Below, in pieces: positions 8,881 through 17,951 of a stretch of 64,000 bases of DNA. Position numbers and translations under genes: made by a program. The notes under the pieces are model-generated. The model made no database searches, had not been told where the DNA came from, and worked only from the letters and a program-made list of their open reading frames with translations. Each line of letters starts with the position of its first letter. Positions within the stretch are counted from its first letter, which is position 1. Origin of the DNA: an uncultured Parabacteroides sp. (lineage in GTDB: Bacteria; Bacteroidota; Bacteroidia; Bacteroidales; Tannerellaceae); contig NZ_CANTZW010000014.1 of NCBI RefSeq assembly GCF_947855115.1, positions 1 to 64,000 on the forward strand. Direction: 5' to 3'.

Positions 8881-10092
8881 ATGGATAAACGAATGCTGAA
8901 AATTACGATTACTCAGTTAAGGCAGATCGCGTTGTTTGCGGTTGGTGCGTCTTTGTTAACTGCCTGTGGAAACAGTCAGAGTGGTATGAAATTGGGGGAT
9001 GGTGAATTTGCTGTTATGGCGGTTAGTTCAACTACAAGTGACCAGACGACCTCCTATCCGGCTACGATTAAAGGTACGCAGGATATTGAAATTCGTCCTC
9101 AAGTTTCAGGTTTTATTACAAAATTGTGTGTGGATGAGGGAGCTACGGTCCGAAAAGGGCAAGCTTTATTTAAGATTGATGACACTCAATATTCAGCTGC
9201 TTACAGACAAGCACAAGCTGCGGTGAAAATGGCAGAATCTAGTGTCAGTACCGCTACATTGACTGAAAAGAACAAGAAAGTCTTGTATGATAAAAAGATC
9301 ATCAGTGATTTTGAGTATCAAACGGCCGTGAATAATTTATTGTCGGCAGAGGCTAGTTTAGCCCAGGCTAAAGCGTCCTTGATTAGCGCGAAGCAAAATC
9401 TGGATTTCTGTACGGTTACGAGTCCTTCGGACGGCGTTATAGGTACTTTCCCGTATCGTGTGGGAAGTCTGGTCAGTGCCTCTATCTCGGAACCCATGAC
9501 AACGGTTTCTGAAATCAAGAACATGTATGTTTATTTCTCGATGACGGAGAAGGAGTTGCTTCGCTTGACGAGAGCGGGAGGAACCTTGAAGGAGCAATTG
9601 GAGAAGATGCCTGAGATACAGTTGCAGTTGGCGGATGGCTCCATGTATCCGGAGAAAGGGAAGATCGATGCGGTAAGTGGAGTTATTGACCAGACTACCG
9701 GTTCTGTCAGTATGCGCGCTATTTTCCCGAATAACCAAAATATCTTGAGAAGTGGTGGTATGGCCAATGTCATTTTCCCATATTCGATGACTGATATTAT
9801 CTTGATCCCGCAATCGTCTACGATTGAGATACAGGATAAGAAGTTTGTTTATGTCCTTCAGCCGGATAGTACGTTGAAATATACGGAAATCCAGATCTCC
9901 GACTTGAATGACGGGCAGCGTTATATCGTGACGGGCGGCCTGAATGTTAACGACAAGATTGTTGTGGAGGGCGTTCAGAACTTACAAAACGGACAGAAGA
10001 TCGTTCCTATTTCCCCGGAGCAAAAGGAGGCCAAATACCAACAAGCCTTGAAAGACCAACGGGAAGGAAACTTGAAGACTGCCTTTAATTAA
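8881..10092 (+). CDS. RND efflux periplasmic adaptor (membrane fusion protein, AcrA/MexA type)
   Basis: 403-aa lipoprotein with lipobox LLTAC (Cys29). Lipoyl/barrel-sandwich halves surround a coiled-coil hairpin rich in Ala, Gln and Lys (~residues 105-170). The family motifs IEIRPQVSGFI, VRKGQALFKID and VTSPSDGVIG are present. It bridges the inner membrane RND pump and the outer membrane channel encoded by the next two genes. Substrates (drugs, bile salts or others) cannot be read from the sequence. First gene of a three- or four-gene operon, 32 bp before the pump. Confidence 0.93.
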   Translation: MDKRMLKITITQLRQIALFAVGASLLTACGNSQSGMKLGDGEFAVMAVSSTTSDQTTSYPATIKGTQDIEIRPQVSGFITKLCVDEGATVRKGQALFKIDDTQYSAAYRQAQAAVKMAESSVSTATLTEKNKKVLYDKKIISDFEYQTAVNNLLSAEASLAQAKASLISAKQNLDFCTVTSPSDGVIGTFPYRVGSLVSASISEPMTTVSEIKNMYVYFSMTEKELLRLTRAGGTLKEQLEKMPEIQLQLADGSMYPEKGKIDAVSGVIDQTTGSVSMRAIFPNNQNILRSGGMANVIFPYSMTDIILIPQSSTIEIQDKKFVYVLQPDSTLKYTEIQISDLNDGQRYIVTGGLNVNDKIVVEGVQNLQNGQKIVPISPEQKEAKYQQALKDQREGNLKTAFN

Positions 10093-10124
10093 TTATCTTA
10101 TCGAATTAATAATTAGGATATAGA

Positions 10125-13100
10125 ATGAAACTAGATAGATTTATTAACCGTCCGGTGCTATCAACTGTAATTTCTATTTTGATAGTCATCTTGGGTGTGA
10201 TTGGTTTGACAACGTTGCCGATTACCCAATATCCGGATATTGCGCCTCCTACCGTATCGGTAAGAGCCACATATACGGGAGCGAATGCTACCGCCGTGTT
10301 GAACTCTGTGATCGCTCCGCTGGAAGACCAGATCAACGGTGTAGAGAATATGATGTATATTTCTTCTACGGCTTCAAATACGGGTTCCGCCGATATTAAT
10401 GTTTACTTTAATCAGGGAACGGATCCGGATATGGCGGCGGTCAACGTACAGAACCGTGTCTCTATGGCACAAGGTTTGTTGCCTGCGGAAGTTACCAAGG
10501 TCGGTGTGACCACACAGAAACGCCAGACTTCTATGTTGATGGTATTCTCCTTGTATGATAAGGAAGATAAGTACAACATTGAGTTTATTGAGAATTATGC
10601 CAATATTAACTTGATTCCGGAAATCAAGCGTGTAAGCGGTGTGGGTGACGCGAATGTGTTGGGTCAGGATTACTCTATGCGTATCTGGTTAAAACCGGAT
10701 ATCATGGCGCAATATAAACTCGTACCGAATGATGTAGCGTCGGCATTGGCGGAACAAAACATCGAGGCGGCTCCGGGACAATTTGGCGAGCGTGGAAAAC
10801 AGACGTTCCAATATACGATTCGTTATAAAGGACGTTTGCAAAAGACCGGTGAATTTGAGGATATCGTTATCAAGGCATTGCCAGATGGCGAGGTTTTACG
10901 CTTAGGTGATATCGCGGATTTGGAATTAGGACGTTTGGCCTATACATTCAACAATACGGTAAATGGCCATAAGGCTGTATCTTGTATCGTTTACCAGATG
11001 GCGGGAACAAATGCTACCCAGACAATCTCGGACTTGGAAGAGGTTTTGGCGAATGCGGAAAAGTCATTGCCGGAAGGTTTGGGTATCAATATCGCGCAGA
11101 GTGCCAACGATTTCTTGTTCGCTTCTATCCATGAGGTAATCAAGACTTTGATCGAGGCCTTTATCTTGGTGTTTATTGTTGTTTATATCTTCCTGCAAGA
11201 TATGCGTTCTACGTTGATTCCGGCGATTGCGATTCCGGTTGCGTTGATCGGTACGTTCTTTGTCTTAAAGCTGATCGGTTTTAGCTTGAACTTGTTGACC
11301 TTGTCTGCCATGGTGCTGGCTATTGCGATTGTGGTCGATGATGCCATAGTCGTCGTCGAGGGTGTCCATGCGAAGCTGGATCAAGGATATAAATCGGTTA
11401 AGCAGGCATCCATCGACGCTATGAGTGAATTAGGTGGCGCTATCGTGTCTATCACTTTAGTCATGATGTCCGTGTTCGTCCCCGTGAGTTTCATGGGTGG
11501 AACCGCGGGTACATTCTACCGCCAGTTCGGTTTGACAATGGCTATTGCCATCGGTTTCTCGGCGTTGAACGCCTTGACGTTGTCTCCGGCATTGTGTGCG
11601 ATTTTCTTGAAACCTCATTCGGAGGAAGAAGGACACGGGAAAAAATCCTCGTTTATCAATCGTTTCCATACGGCGTTCAACGTGGCTTACGACAATCTTT
11701 TGAATAGTTATAAGAAACGTGTTGTCTTTTTTATCCAGAAGAAAGTTTTATCTTTTGGAATCGTGGTAGCCTCAATCGTTTTGTTGGTATTCTTGATGAA
11801 TACGACGCCGACAGGTATGGTGCCGAATGAGGATACGGGTACTATCATGGGAGCGGTGACATTGCCTCCTGGAACTTCTCAGGAACGAGCTTTGGAAGTG
11901 TTAAATAAGGTGGACAGCCTGATCGCTGCCGAACCTGCGGTAGCTTCTCGTACGGTGATCTCCGGTTTCGGATTTATCGGAGGACAAGGCCCTTCTTACG
12001 GTTCCGTCATTATTAAGCTGAAAGATTGGGAAGAGCGTTCCTTGATGCAAAATTCAGACATTATCTATGCCTCTTTGTTTATGCGTGCTCAGAAGGTTAT
12101 CAAGGATGCCCAGGTATTGTTTTTTGCTCCTCCTATGATCCCGGGTTATTCCGCGTCTAGTGATATCGAGTTGAACATGCAGGATAAGACAGGTGGTGAT
12201 TTGAACAAGTTCTTCGAGGTAGTCCAGAATTACATGGCAGAATTGGAGAAACGTCCGGAGATTAACTCCGCTCGTTCTACGTTTAACCCGAGTTTCCCGC
12301 AGTATATGTTGGATATTGATGCCGCCGCTTGTAAAAAAGCGGGTATTAGCCCAAGTGATATCTTGACGACTATGCAAGGATACTATGGCGGTCTTTATTC
12401 TTCCAACTTCAATAGTTACGGAAAGATGTATCGTGTGATGATCCAGGCAGAACCGGAAGCGACCAAGAACTTGGAGTCTTTGAATAGTATTAAGGTTCGC
12501 GGTAGTAACGGAGAAATGGCTCCGATCACTCAGTTCGTGTCTATGAAGAAAGTATATGGCCCGGATGTTATCAGCCGTTTCAATTTGTATACCTCTATCA
12601 AGGTGATGGTTGCTCCGGCTTCAGGTTATACTTCAGGCCAGGCATTGCAGGCTATCGCGGAGGTTGCCCAGCAAAACTTGCCTACAGGTTACGCTTATGA
12701 GTTAGGTGGTATGGCACGTGAGGAGGCTGAGACCAGCGGTGGAACAACGGCTATTATCTTTTTGCTGTGTTTCGTGTTTGTTTATTTGTTACTTAGTGCC
12801 CAATATGAAAGTTATATATTGCCCTTGGCGGTATTGCTTTCTGTTCCATTTGGTTTGATGGGTAGTTTCTTGTTCGTTAAAGGAATGGGAGCTCTTGGAA
12901 GTATTCAGGCATTGAAGATGATCTTGGGTACGATGTCTAATGATATCTATATGCAGATCGCTTTGATTATGTTGATGGGTCTGTTGGCGAAGAATGCTAT
13001 CTTGATTGTAGAGTTCGCCCTGGATCGCCGGCGTATGGGTATGAGTATCACGTGGGCTGCCGTATTAGGTGCTGCCGCTCGTTTGCGTCCTATCTTGATG

Positions 13101-13364
13101 ACGTCTTTGGCTATGATTATCGGTTTGATTCCATTGCTGATCGCGACGGGTGCGGGTGCGCATGGTAACCGTACGTTGGGCGCTTCCGCTATTGGTGGTA
13201 TGTTAATCGGTATGATTTTCCAGATATTTATTGTTCCGGTATTGTTCGTAGTCTTCCAGTATTTGCAAGAGAAGGTTAAACCTCTGGAATGGGATGATTT
13301 GGATAATAGCGATATGAATACGGAAATAGAACAATATGCACAAACTCAAATTAAAGAGAAATGA
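10125..13364 (+). CDS. RND efflux pump, inner membrane transporter (AcrB/MexB type, HAE1)
   Basis: 1079-aa pump of the hydrophobe/amphiphile efflux family. It has two repeats of one plus five membrane helices and two large periplasmic loops. The proton-relay pair is in AIVVDDAIVVVEG, and the matching Lys is in GLLAKNAILIVEF. Family signatures include FINRPVLSTVISI and QYPDIAPPTV at the N-terminus. Full length with no frameshift. Its stop overlaps the ATG of the outer membrane gene (ATGA), so all three components are translated together. Confidence 0.96.
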   Translation: MKLDRFINRPVLSTVISILIVILGVIGLTTLPITQYPDIAPPTVSVRATYTGANATAVLNSVIAPLEDQINGVENMMYISSTASNTGSADINVYFNQGTDPDMAAVNVQNRVSMAQGLLPAEVTKVGVTTQKRQTSMLMVFSLYDKEDKYNIEFIENYANINLIPEIKRVSGVGDANVLGQDYSMRIWLKPDIMAQYKLVPNDVASALAEQNIEAAPGQFGERGKQTFQYTIRYKGRLQKTGEFEDIVIKALPDGEVLRLGDIADLELGRLAYTFNNTVNGHKAVSCIVYQMAGTNATQTISDLEEVLANAEKSLPEGLGINIAQSANDFLFASIHEVIKTLIEAFILVFIVVYIFLQDMRSTLIPAIAIPVALIGTFFVLKLIGFSLNLLTLSAMVLAIAIVVDDAIVVVEGVHAKLDQGYKSVKQASIDAMSELGGAIVSITLVMMSVFVPVSFMGGTAGTFYRQFGLTMAIAIGFSALNALTLSPALCAIFLKPHSEEEGHGKKSSFINRFHTAFNVAYDNLLNSYKKRVVFFIQKKVLSFGIVVASIVLLVFLMNTTPTGMVPNEDTGTIMGAVTLPPGTSQERALEVLNKVDSLIAAEPAVASRTVISGFGFIGGQGPSYGSVIIKLKDWEERSLMQNSDIIYASLFMRAQKVIKDAQVLFFAPPMIPGYSASSDIELNMQDKTGGDLNKFFEVVQNYMAELEKRPEINSARSTFNPSFPQYMLDIDAAACKKAGISPSDILTTMQGYYGGLYSSNFNSYGKMYRVMIQAEPEATKNLESLNSIKVRGSNGEMAPITQFVSMKKVYGPDVISRFNLYTSIKVMVAPASGYTSGQALQAIAEVAQQNLPTGYAYELGGMAREEAETSGGTTAIIFLLCFVFVYLLLSAQYESYILPLAVLLSVPFGLMGSFLFVKGMGALGSIQALKMILGTMSNDIYMQIALIMLMGLLAKNAILIVEFALDRRRMGMSITWAAVLGAAARLRPILMTSLAMIIGLIPLLIATGAGAHGNRTLGASAIGGMLIGMIFQIFIVPVLFVVFQYLQEKVKPLEWDDLDNSDMNTEIEQYAQTQIKEK

Positions 13365-14752
13365 GGATGAAAAAGAATATAATATATATAATGTGCGCGA
13401 CTGCTTTTTTGAGCAGTTGCCACATTTACAAAGCGTATGATCGTCCGGAGGATATAAACGCCGATGGTGTATTCCGTGATCCTATATCTGTATCGGATAC
13501 ATTGGCTGTCGCGGATACGACTAATATGGGAAATCTGCCGTGGCGGGAGATTTTTAAAGATCCGCGGCTACAATCGCTGATAGAGGAAGGCTTGGCTAAT
13601 AATGTGGATTTACAAGCCGCTATCTTGCGTGTAGAAGAAGCGAAAGTGTTATTGACATCGGCTCGTTTATCTTTTTTGCCATCTATCAATTTGGCTCCGC
13701 AAGGTACTATCACGAAGATGGAGAATACAGGTTACGTAAAGTCTTATACTTTACCGGCAGCGGCTAGCTGGGAGGTCGATTTATTCGGAAAGCTTCTGAA
13801 TGCCAGCCGGAGTCAAAAGACAGCCTATTTACAAAGTCAATATTCTCAGCAAGCTGTACGTTCACAGATTATCTGCGGTATCGCTAATATTTATTACACC
13901 TTGTTAATGCTAGACCGGCAAGTACAGATTACTTCCGATAATGTCGATATTTATAAAGAGAACGTGCGGGTGATGGAAGCCATGAAGATTGCGGGAATGG
14001 GTACGGAGGCTGCTGTCGCTCAGTATCGTGCGGCTTATCATCAAGCACAGGCTTCTTTGATAAATTTGAAACGTCAGGTGCGGGAGACAGAGAATTCTCT
14101 ATCCGTATTGTTGGCTAAGGCCCCTCAGCATATAGAGCGCGGAACATTGGAGGAACAGGTAATGCCGGAGAGCCTCTCGGTGGGAATCCCGTTGCAGTTG
14201 TTGGCTAATCGCCCGGATGTGAAAATTGCCGAGATGACTTTGGCGAGTGCTTATTATTCTACGAACCAGGCTCGTGCCGCTTTTTATCCAGGGTTGAATA
14301 TCACTGCGACGGCTGGTTGGACGAATGGTTCCGGGGTAACGGTTTCAAATCCGGGGCAATTTATGTTTCAGGCGTTAGCTTCTTTGGCGCAACCTATTTT
14401 TAATAATGGAAAGTTGGTAGCGAACTTGAAGGTTTCTAAGGCAGAGGAGAAGATCGCTAAGATGAATTACCAGCAGACTATCCTTGAGGCAGGACAAGAA
14501 GTAAGCGATGCGCTTCATTTGTATGATGCGACGGGTAAGAAACTTGTTCAAGATCGTTTGCAAATCGAGCAATTGAAAAATGCGGTAGCTTACACGCAAG
14601 ACCTTTTCCAGAGCGGAGATGCGACTTATTTGGAGATATTGACCGCTCAACAAGGTCTTTTAACTGCTCAATTAACAGAAGTATCAGACAACGTCCAATG
14701 CCTACAAGCGGTTATCAACTTGTATAGTGCGTTAGGGGGAGGAAGAGAATAA
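13361..14752 (+). CDS. Outer membrane efflux lipoprotein (TolC/OprM family)
   Basis: 463 aa with signal peptide and lipobox FLSSC (Cys20). It carries two outer membrane efflux protein repeats: a first coiled-coil set around LAVADTTNMGNLPWREIFKD to VLLTSARLSFLPSI, and a second around LLANRPDVKIAEMTLASAYY. This is the NodT/OprM lipoprotein type. It overlaps the pump gene by 4 bp and supplies the outer membrane channel of the tripartite system. Confidence 0.94.
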   Translation: MRMKKNIIYIMCATAFLSSCHIYKAYDRPEDINADGVFRDPISVSDTLAVADTTNMGNLPWREIFKDPRLQSLIEEGLANNVDLQAAILRVEEAKVLLTSARLSFLPSINLAPQGTITKMENTGYVKSYTLPAAASWEVDLFGKLLNASRSQKTAYLQSQYSQQAVRSQIICGIANIYYTLLMLDRQVQITSDNVDIYKENVRVMEAMKIAGMGTEAAVAQYRAAYHQAQASLINLKRQVRETENSLSVLLAKAPQHIERGTLEEQVMPESLSVGIPLQLLANRPDVKIAEMTLASAYYSTNQARAAFYPGLNITATAGWTNGSGVTVSNPGQFMFQALASLAQPIFNNGKLVANLKVSKAEEKIAKMNYQQTILEAGQEVSDALHLYDATGKKLVQDRLQIEQLKNAVAYTQDLFQSGDATYLEILTAQQGLLTAQLTEVSDNVQCLQAVINLYSALGGGRE

Positions 14753-14771
14753 CCTTTTAATAGATACGTTT

Positions 14772-15536
14772 ATGATTAGTCCATTAGCTTATGTCGATGC
14801 AGGAGCGAAATTAGGAAAGAATGTTGTAGTTCATCCATTCGCTTATATTGATAAGAATGTTGAGATCGGTGATGATTGTGAGATCATGCCCTATGCGAGT
14901 ATACTAAGTGGTACGCGGATGGGATGTAAGAACCGGGTTTTTCAACATGCGGTGTTGGGGGCTGAACCTCAGGATTTCAAGTATAAGGGAGGGGATACCT
15001 TGTTGGTTATCGGTAACCAAAATGTCATTCGGGAGAATGTCGTGATAAATCGCGCCACTTCCGATGGTCAAACCGAGATCGGAAACGGGAATTTTATCCA
15101 TGAAGGTGTCCATATCTCGCACGACACGAAGGTTAGCAACCATTGTGTGATTGGTTATGGCAGTAAGTTATCCGGAAATTGCTTGCTGGAGGATTATGTG
15201 ATATTCGGTGGCAACATTTTGGCAAGTCAAGCTTGCCGGGTAGGTTGCTGGTCTATTGTTCAGACAGGATGCCGTTTCCGTCAGGATATTCCTCCCTATA
15301 TCATAGCGGCAAAGGAACCGGTAGCTTATTATGGGATTAACGCTAAGATATTGGAGCATGAAGGATTCTCCGAAAAGGTGATTAAACATATGAGTCATGC
15401 TTACCGTATTATTTATCAGGGTAATACGAGTATATTTGATGCGTTATTGATGATAAAAGACCAAGTTCCGATGAGTGAGGAGATCCAACATATCATTGAT
15501 TTCGTAAATGGTTCGAAATTGGGTATTATCAGATAA
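14772..15536 (+). CDS. LpxA-type acyl-ACP:UDP-GlcNAc O-acyltransferase, divergent
   Basis: 254 aa, the usual LpxA length, with a left-handed beta-helix of hexapeptide repeats and the C-terminal helical part (HAYRIIYQGN). Compared from memory with E. coli LpxA, the HIxHD motif holding the catalytic His125 is kept (HISHD) and QDxKY is kept as QDFKY. The positions of His144, His160 and Arg204 appear changed to Asn, Ser and His. It may be a second LpxA with altered specificity; the standard lpxD-lpxC/fabZ-lpxA cluster is not in this window. It follows the TolC gene by 19 bp and ends at a strong terminator, so it belongs to the efflux operon. Confidence 0.88.
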   Translation: MISPLAYVDAGAKLGKNVVVHPFAYIDKNVEIGDDCEIMPYASILSGTRMGCKNRVFQHAVLGAEPQDFKYKGGDTLLVIGNQNVIRENVVINRATSDGQTEIGNGNFIHEGVHISHDTKVSNHCVIGYGSKLSGNCLLEDYVIFGGNILASQACRVGCWSIVQTGCRFRQDIPPYIIAAKEPVAYYGINAKILEHEGFSEKVIKHMSHAYRIIYQGNTSIFDALLMIKDQVPMSEEIQHIIDFVNGSKLGIIR

Positions 15537-15560
15537 AATTCTATAGATTTAATTTTTATG

Positions 15561-15602
15561 AGAGAGCCGGGGAGACTGTAGTTTTCTTGGCTCTCTTGTT
15601 TG
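15561..15602 (+). terminator. Terminator of the efflux/lpxA operon
   Basis: AGAGAGCC at 15561 pairs with GGCTCTCT at 15589-15596. The inner bases continue the helix with G-U pairs, giving a long hairpin followed by TGTTTG. Confidence 0.75.
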
Positions 15603-15710
15603 GATATCACGTTTTTTTGTTAAATAATGATATATATGCAGCGTTTATTTCTTTTTAGGTATCTTACTATAAGATAGCGCACAATAATATTTAAATAAGG
15701 GAAGTTAAAT

Positions 15711-16172
15711 ATGAAAAAGTCATTTTTATTATATCTTGTTATGTCAGTCTTTCTCATCAGTTATTGCGCTTGCGATAATGAGGAGGAAAATTTTGATACA
15801 GCTACTACTGTACAAGTAATCAAGGTTCCGGATGATATCAAATCTTTTGATTCGGTTACGAAGGAAATTATTTTTGAAGAGAATGTTTCTATCAAGCAAG
15901 ATGTGCAAGGAAATGAGATCGTTGAATTCCGGATAGCGGGAAACAGTCATTTCATGGTAGGTAGTATTCCTTCGATAAGTTCTGTTATTTATAATGCTCC
16001 TGTTCTATTGGGCGATAATCAAAGGTATTATCTGTATGATGGATATCCTGTTGTTGATGTTCTACAAAATGAGGTAAGGAATCAAGAAGAAAGAGATGAA
16101 AACATGCAAAAGATAGAAAAGGCTTGGAATAACTTCTTGAAAGTCTTGGATAAGTCCGGGAAATTAAAATAA
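15711..16172 (+). CDS. Hypothetical lipoprotein
   Basis: 153 aa with a signal peptide and a Cys-containing cleavage region (SYCAC, lipid Cys about residue 21). The mature part is acidic at the start, then beta-rich, with a charged C-terminal helix (NQEERDENMQKIEKAWNNFL). No family is recognised. It has its own upstream gap after the efflux terminator and precedes the GntR regulator by 39 bp, so the two could share a transcript. Confidence 0.65.
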   Translation: MKKSFLLYLVMSVFLISYCACDNEEENFDTATTVQVIKVPDDIKSFDSVTKEIIFEENVSIKQDVQGNEIVEFRIAGNSHFMVGSIPSISSVIYNAPVLLGDNQRYYLYDGYPVVDVLQNEVRNQEERDENMQKIEKAWNNFLKVLDKSGKLK

Positions 16173-16211
16173 TGTCATAGATATATTACCTTGATCTTTT
16201 AACATAAGTCA

Positions 16212-16922
16212 ATGGAGATTCCCCGTTATAGACAGATACAGGAAATATTGAAGAAGCAGATCCAACACGATGAATACGAGGTGGGGGATTATCTTCCTTC
16301 CGAGAACGAGCTATGCGCTACATACCAGATTACGCGTACGACAGCTCGAAAAGCTTTGGAAGAATTGCAGAAGGAAGGCTATATTATTCGTTTACATGGT
16401 AAAGGTAGTCAGGTCTGTGAACGGCGTCGCTCGTTGGGATTATTGACTGTCAAAGGCTTTTCGGAAGCGGTTAGTTTGAACATCAAAACTGAATTTTTAC
16501 AAATGCCTCATATTGGCTCTTGGGATAAAAGTTTATCTTTTCAACCGACTGATCAAGAAAAAAAGGGCCAATACGTGCATTTCTCCCGTTTAAGATATGT
16601 TGATAGTTTTCCGGTGATGGTAGAGGATAACTGGCTCGGAGTTGCAAAAGTTCCGGAATTCATTAAAAAAGATTTTGTACAAGGTTCTTTCTTCAAGACA
16701 TTGAGCCAACGCTATCTTATTGAGATCATAGGATCAGAACAGGAACTACGTTCACTTCCGGCAAACAAGACAATCGCTCCATTGTTACAAGTGGAAAATG
16801 GATCTCCTATATTGCAGATAACGGTCAAATATCTTACAAACATCCCTAATTATTATATCTATAGCCAATTATGCTGTAATACAGATAGATATCCGATTGG
16901 TAACAGTTATTTCCTAAAGTAG
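16212..16922 (+). CDS. GntR family regulator (HutC/UTRA type)
   Basis: 236 aa. Residues ~1-70 form the GntR winged helix (YRQIQEILKKQI, LPSENELCATYQITRTTARK, then GKGSQV). The remainder has the UTRA ligand-domain fold (ENGSPILQITVKYL and the C-terminal YYIYSQ strand). Two CTTGTACGTACAAG-like palindromes lie between it and deoC, covering the deoC promoter, so it most likely represses deoC and possibly itself. The effector is unknown; a phosphorylated sugar from nucleoside breakdown would fit the context. Confidence 0.88.
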   Translation: MEIPRYRQIQEILKKQIQHDEYEVGDYLPSENELCATYQITRTTARKALEELQKEGYIIRLHGKGSQVCERRRSLGLLTVKGFSEAVSLNIKTEFLQMPHIGSWDKSLSFQPTDQEKKGQYVHFSRLRYVDSFPVMVEDNWLGVAKVPEFIKKDFVQGSFFKTLSQRYLIEIIGSEQELRSLPANKTIAPLLQVENGSPILQITVKYLTNIPNYYIYSQLCCNTDRYPIGNSYFLK

Positions 16923-16988
16923 AAGGTAACTTGCCTTTACTGGTTTTCCTTAATTAATGTTATAGAAATGAAGGTTGTTTTTGTACGG

Positions 16989-17065
16989 CTTGTACGTACA
17001 AGTTGTTGTATGTATCTTTGTGGCACCTAGGAATTATTTTTTCTTTTTTTACTTGTACGTACATG
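16989..17065 (+). promoter_or_regulatory. deoC promoter with two palindromic GntR-type operators
   Basis: A perfect 14-bp palindrome, CTTGTACGTACAAG, occupies 16989-17002 and covers the -33 TTG (16990-16992). TATCTTTG at 17013-17020 is the -7 box, with 20 bp spacing. A second copy with one change (CTTGTACGTACATG) lies at 17052-17065, downstream of the expected start of transcription, and a half-site CTTGTAC is near 17078. The position over the promoter is what a repressor needs. Confidence 0.75.
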
Positions 17066-17145
17066 TTTATAGGGATTCTTGTACTTTTAAAGTATGGGAA
17101 ACGAGAATGTATTATTGTAATAATTAAAGAATAAATCAAATTCGT

Positions 17146-17853
17146 ATGAAACCATTAAAGAAAGCAAGTGAAATGTCGGTCAAGGAATTGGCTGCTTACA
17201 TTGATCAATCCGTGTTGAAACCTGAGTTTACGCAAGACGAGATCCGGAAATATATTCAAGAAGGTATTGATTTCGGGTGTAAGACCGTCTGTATAAATCC
17301 CTCCTCGCTTCCAATAGCCAGAGAACTTTGCAAGGGTACCGATACGAAAATCTGTGTTGTTTGTGATTTTCCTTTTGGGTTATCAACAACAAGATCCAAA
17401 GTCATGCAAGCCGAAGAATATTGTAAGGATAAAGATATTTTCGAGTTGGACATTGTGGCGAATTATGGTTGGATTCGAAGTGGCATGTGGAAAGAAGTAG
17501 AAGAAGATATCAAGGCGGTATGTGATGTCTGCCATAAATATGGTACAGAAGTAAAAGTAATCTTTGAGACGGATGCCTTGACCATCGATGAGGTGAAGAA
17601 AGCGACAGAAGTCGCGATTGCTGCCGGGGCCGATTTCGTAAAAACATCTACAGGCTTTTTCACCGGAGGAAAGTGTGAGGGGGCTACAATAGAGGTTATC
17701 AAAGCTATGATGGATACCGCGAAGGGAAGAGTGAAAATTAAGGGTTCCGGGGCGATTCGTACCCAAGAGCATTTTTTCGAATTAATTGATATGGGAATCG
17801 ATAGGATGGGGATTGGCTACAAATCCACTCCCGTTGTATTGAAAGGGCGATAA
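17146..17853 (+). CDS. deoC: Deoxyribose-phosphate aldolase
   Basis: 235-aa DeoC/FbaB-type aldolase that splits 2-deoxyribose 5-phosphate into glyceraldehyde 3-phosphate and acetaldehyde. The Schiff-base Lys is in DFVKTSTGF and the second active-site Lys in VKIKGSGAIRT. The N-terminal IDQSVLKPEFT is the deoC start motif. It is slightly shorter than the E. coli enzyme but complete. It stands alone after its regulator, with a well-defined regulated promoter. No other deo gene (deoA, deoB, deoD) is next to it. Confidence 0.93.
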   Translation: MKPLKKASEMSVKELAAYIDQSVLKPEFTQDEIRKYIQEGIDFGCKTVCINPSSLPIARELCKGTDTKICVVCDFPFGLSTTRSKVMQAEEYCKDKDIFELDIVANYGWIRSGMWKEVEEDIKAVCDVCHKYGTEVKVIFETDALTIDEVKKATEVAIAAGADFVKTSTGFFTGGKCEGATIEVIKAMMDTAKGRVKIKGSGAIRTQEHFFELIDMGIDRMGIGYKSTPVVLKGR

Positions 17854-17896
17854 AGTCACGGTACGGTTCACGTTAATCAGTGAGTCATATAAAAAG

Positions 17897-17940
17897 AAGA
17901 GGCCGCTCCGCGATGGATCAGCCTCTTTTATCATTTTGAT
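17897..17940. terminator. Bidirectional terminator between deoC and mdh
   Basis: AAGAGGC (17897-17903) pairs with GCCTCTT (17931-17937). There is a T-run after it on the plus strand and, because A-runs precede it, also on the minus strand. It sits between two convergent genes. Confidence 0.8.
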
Positions 17941-17951
17941 AGAATTTCAAA

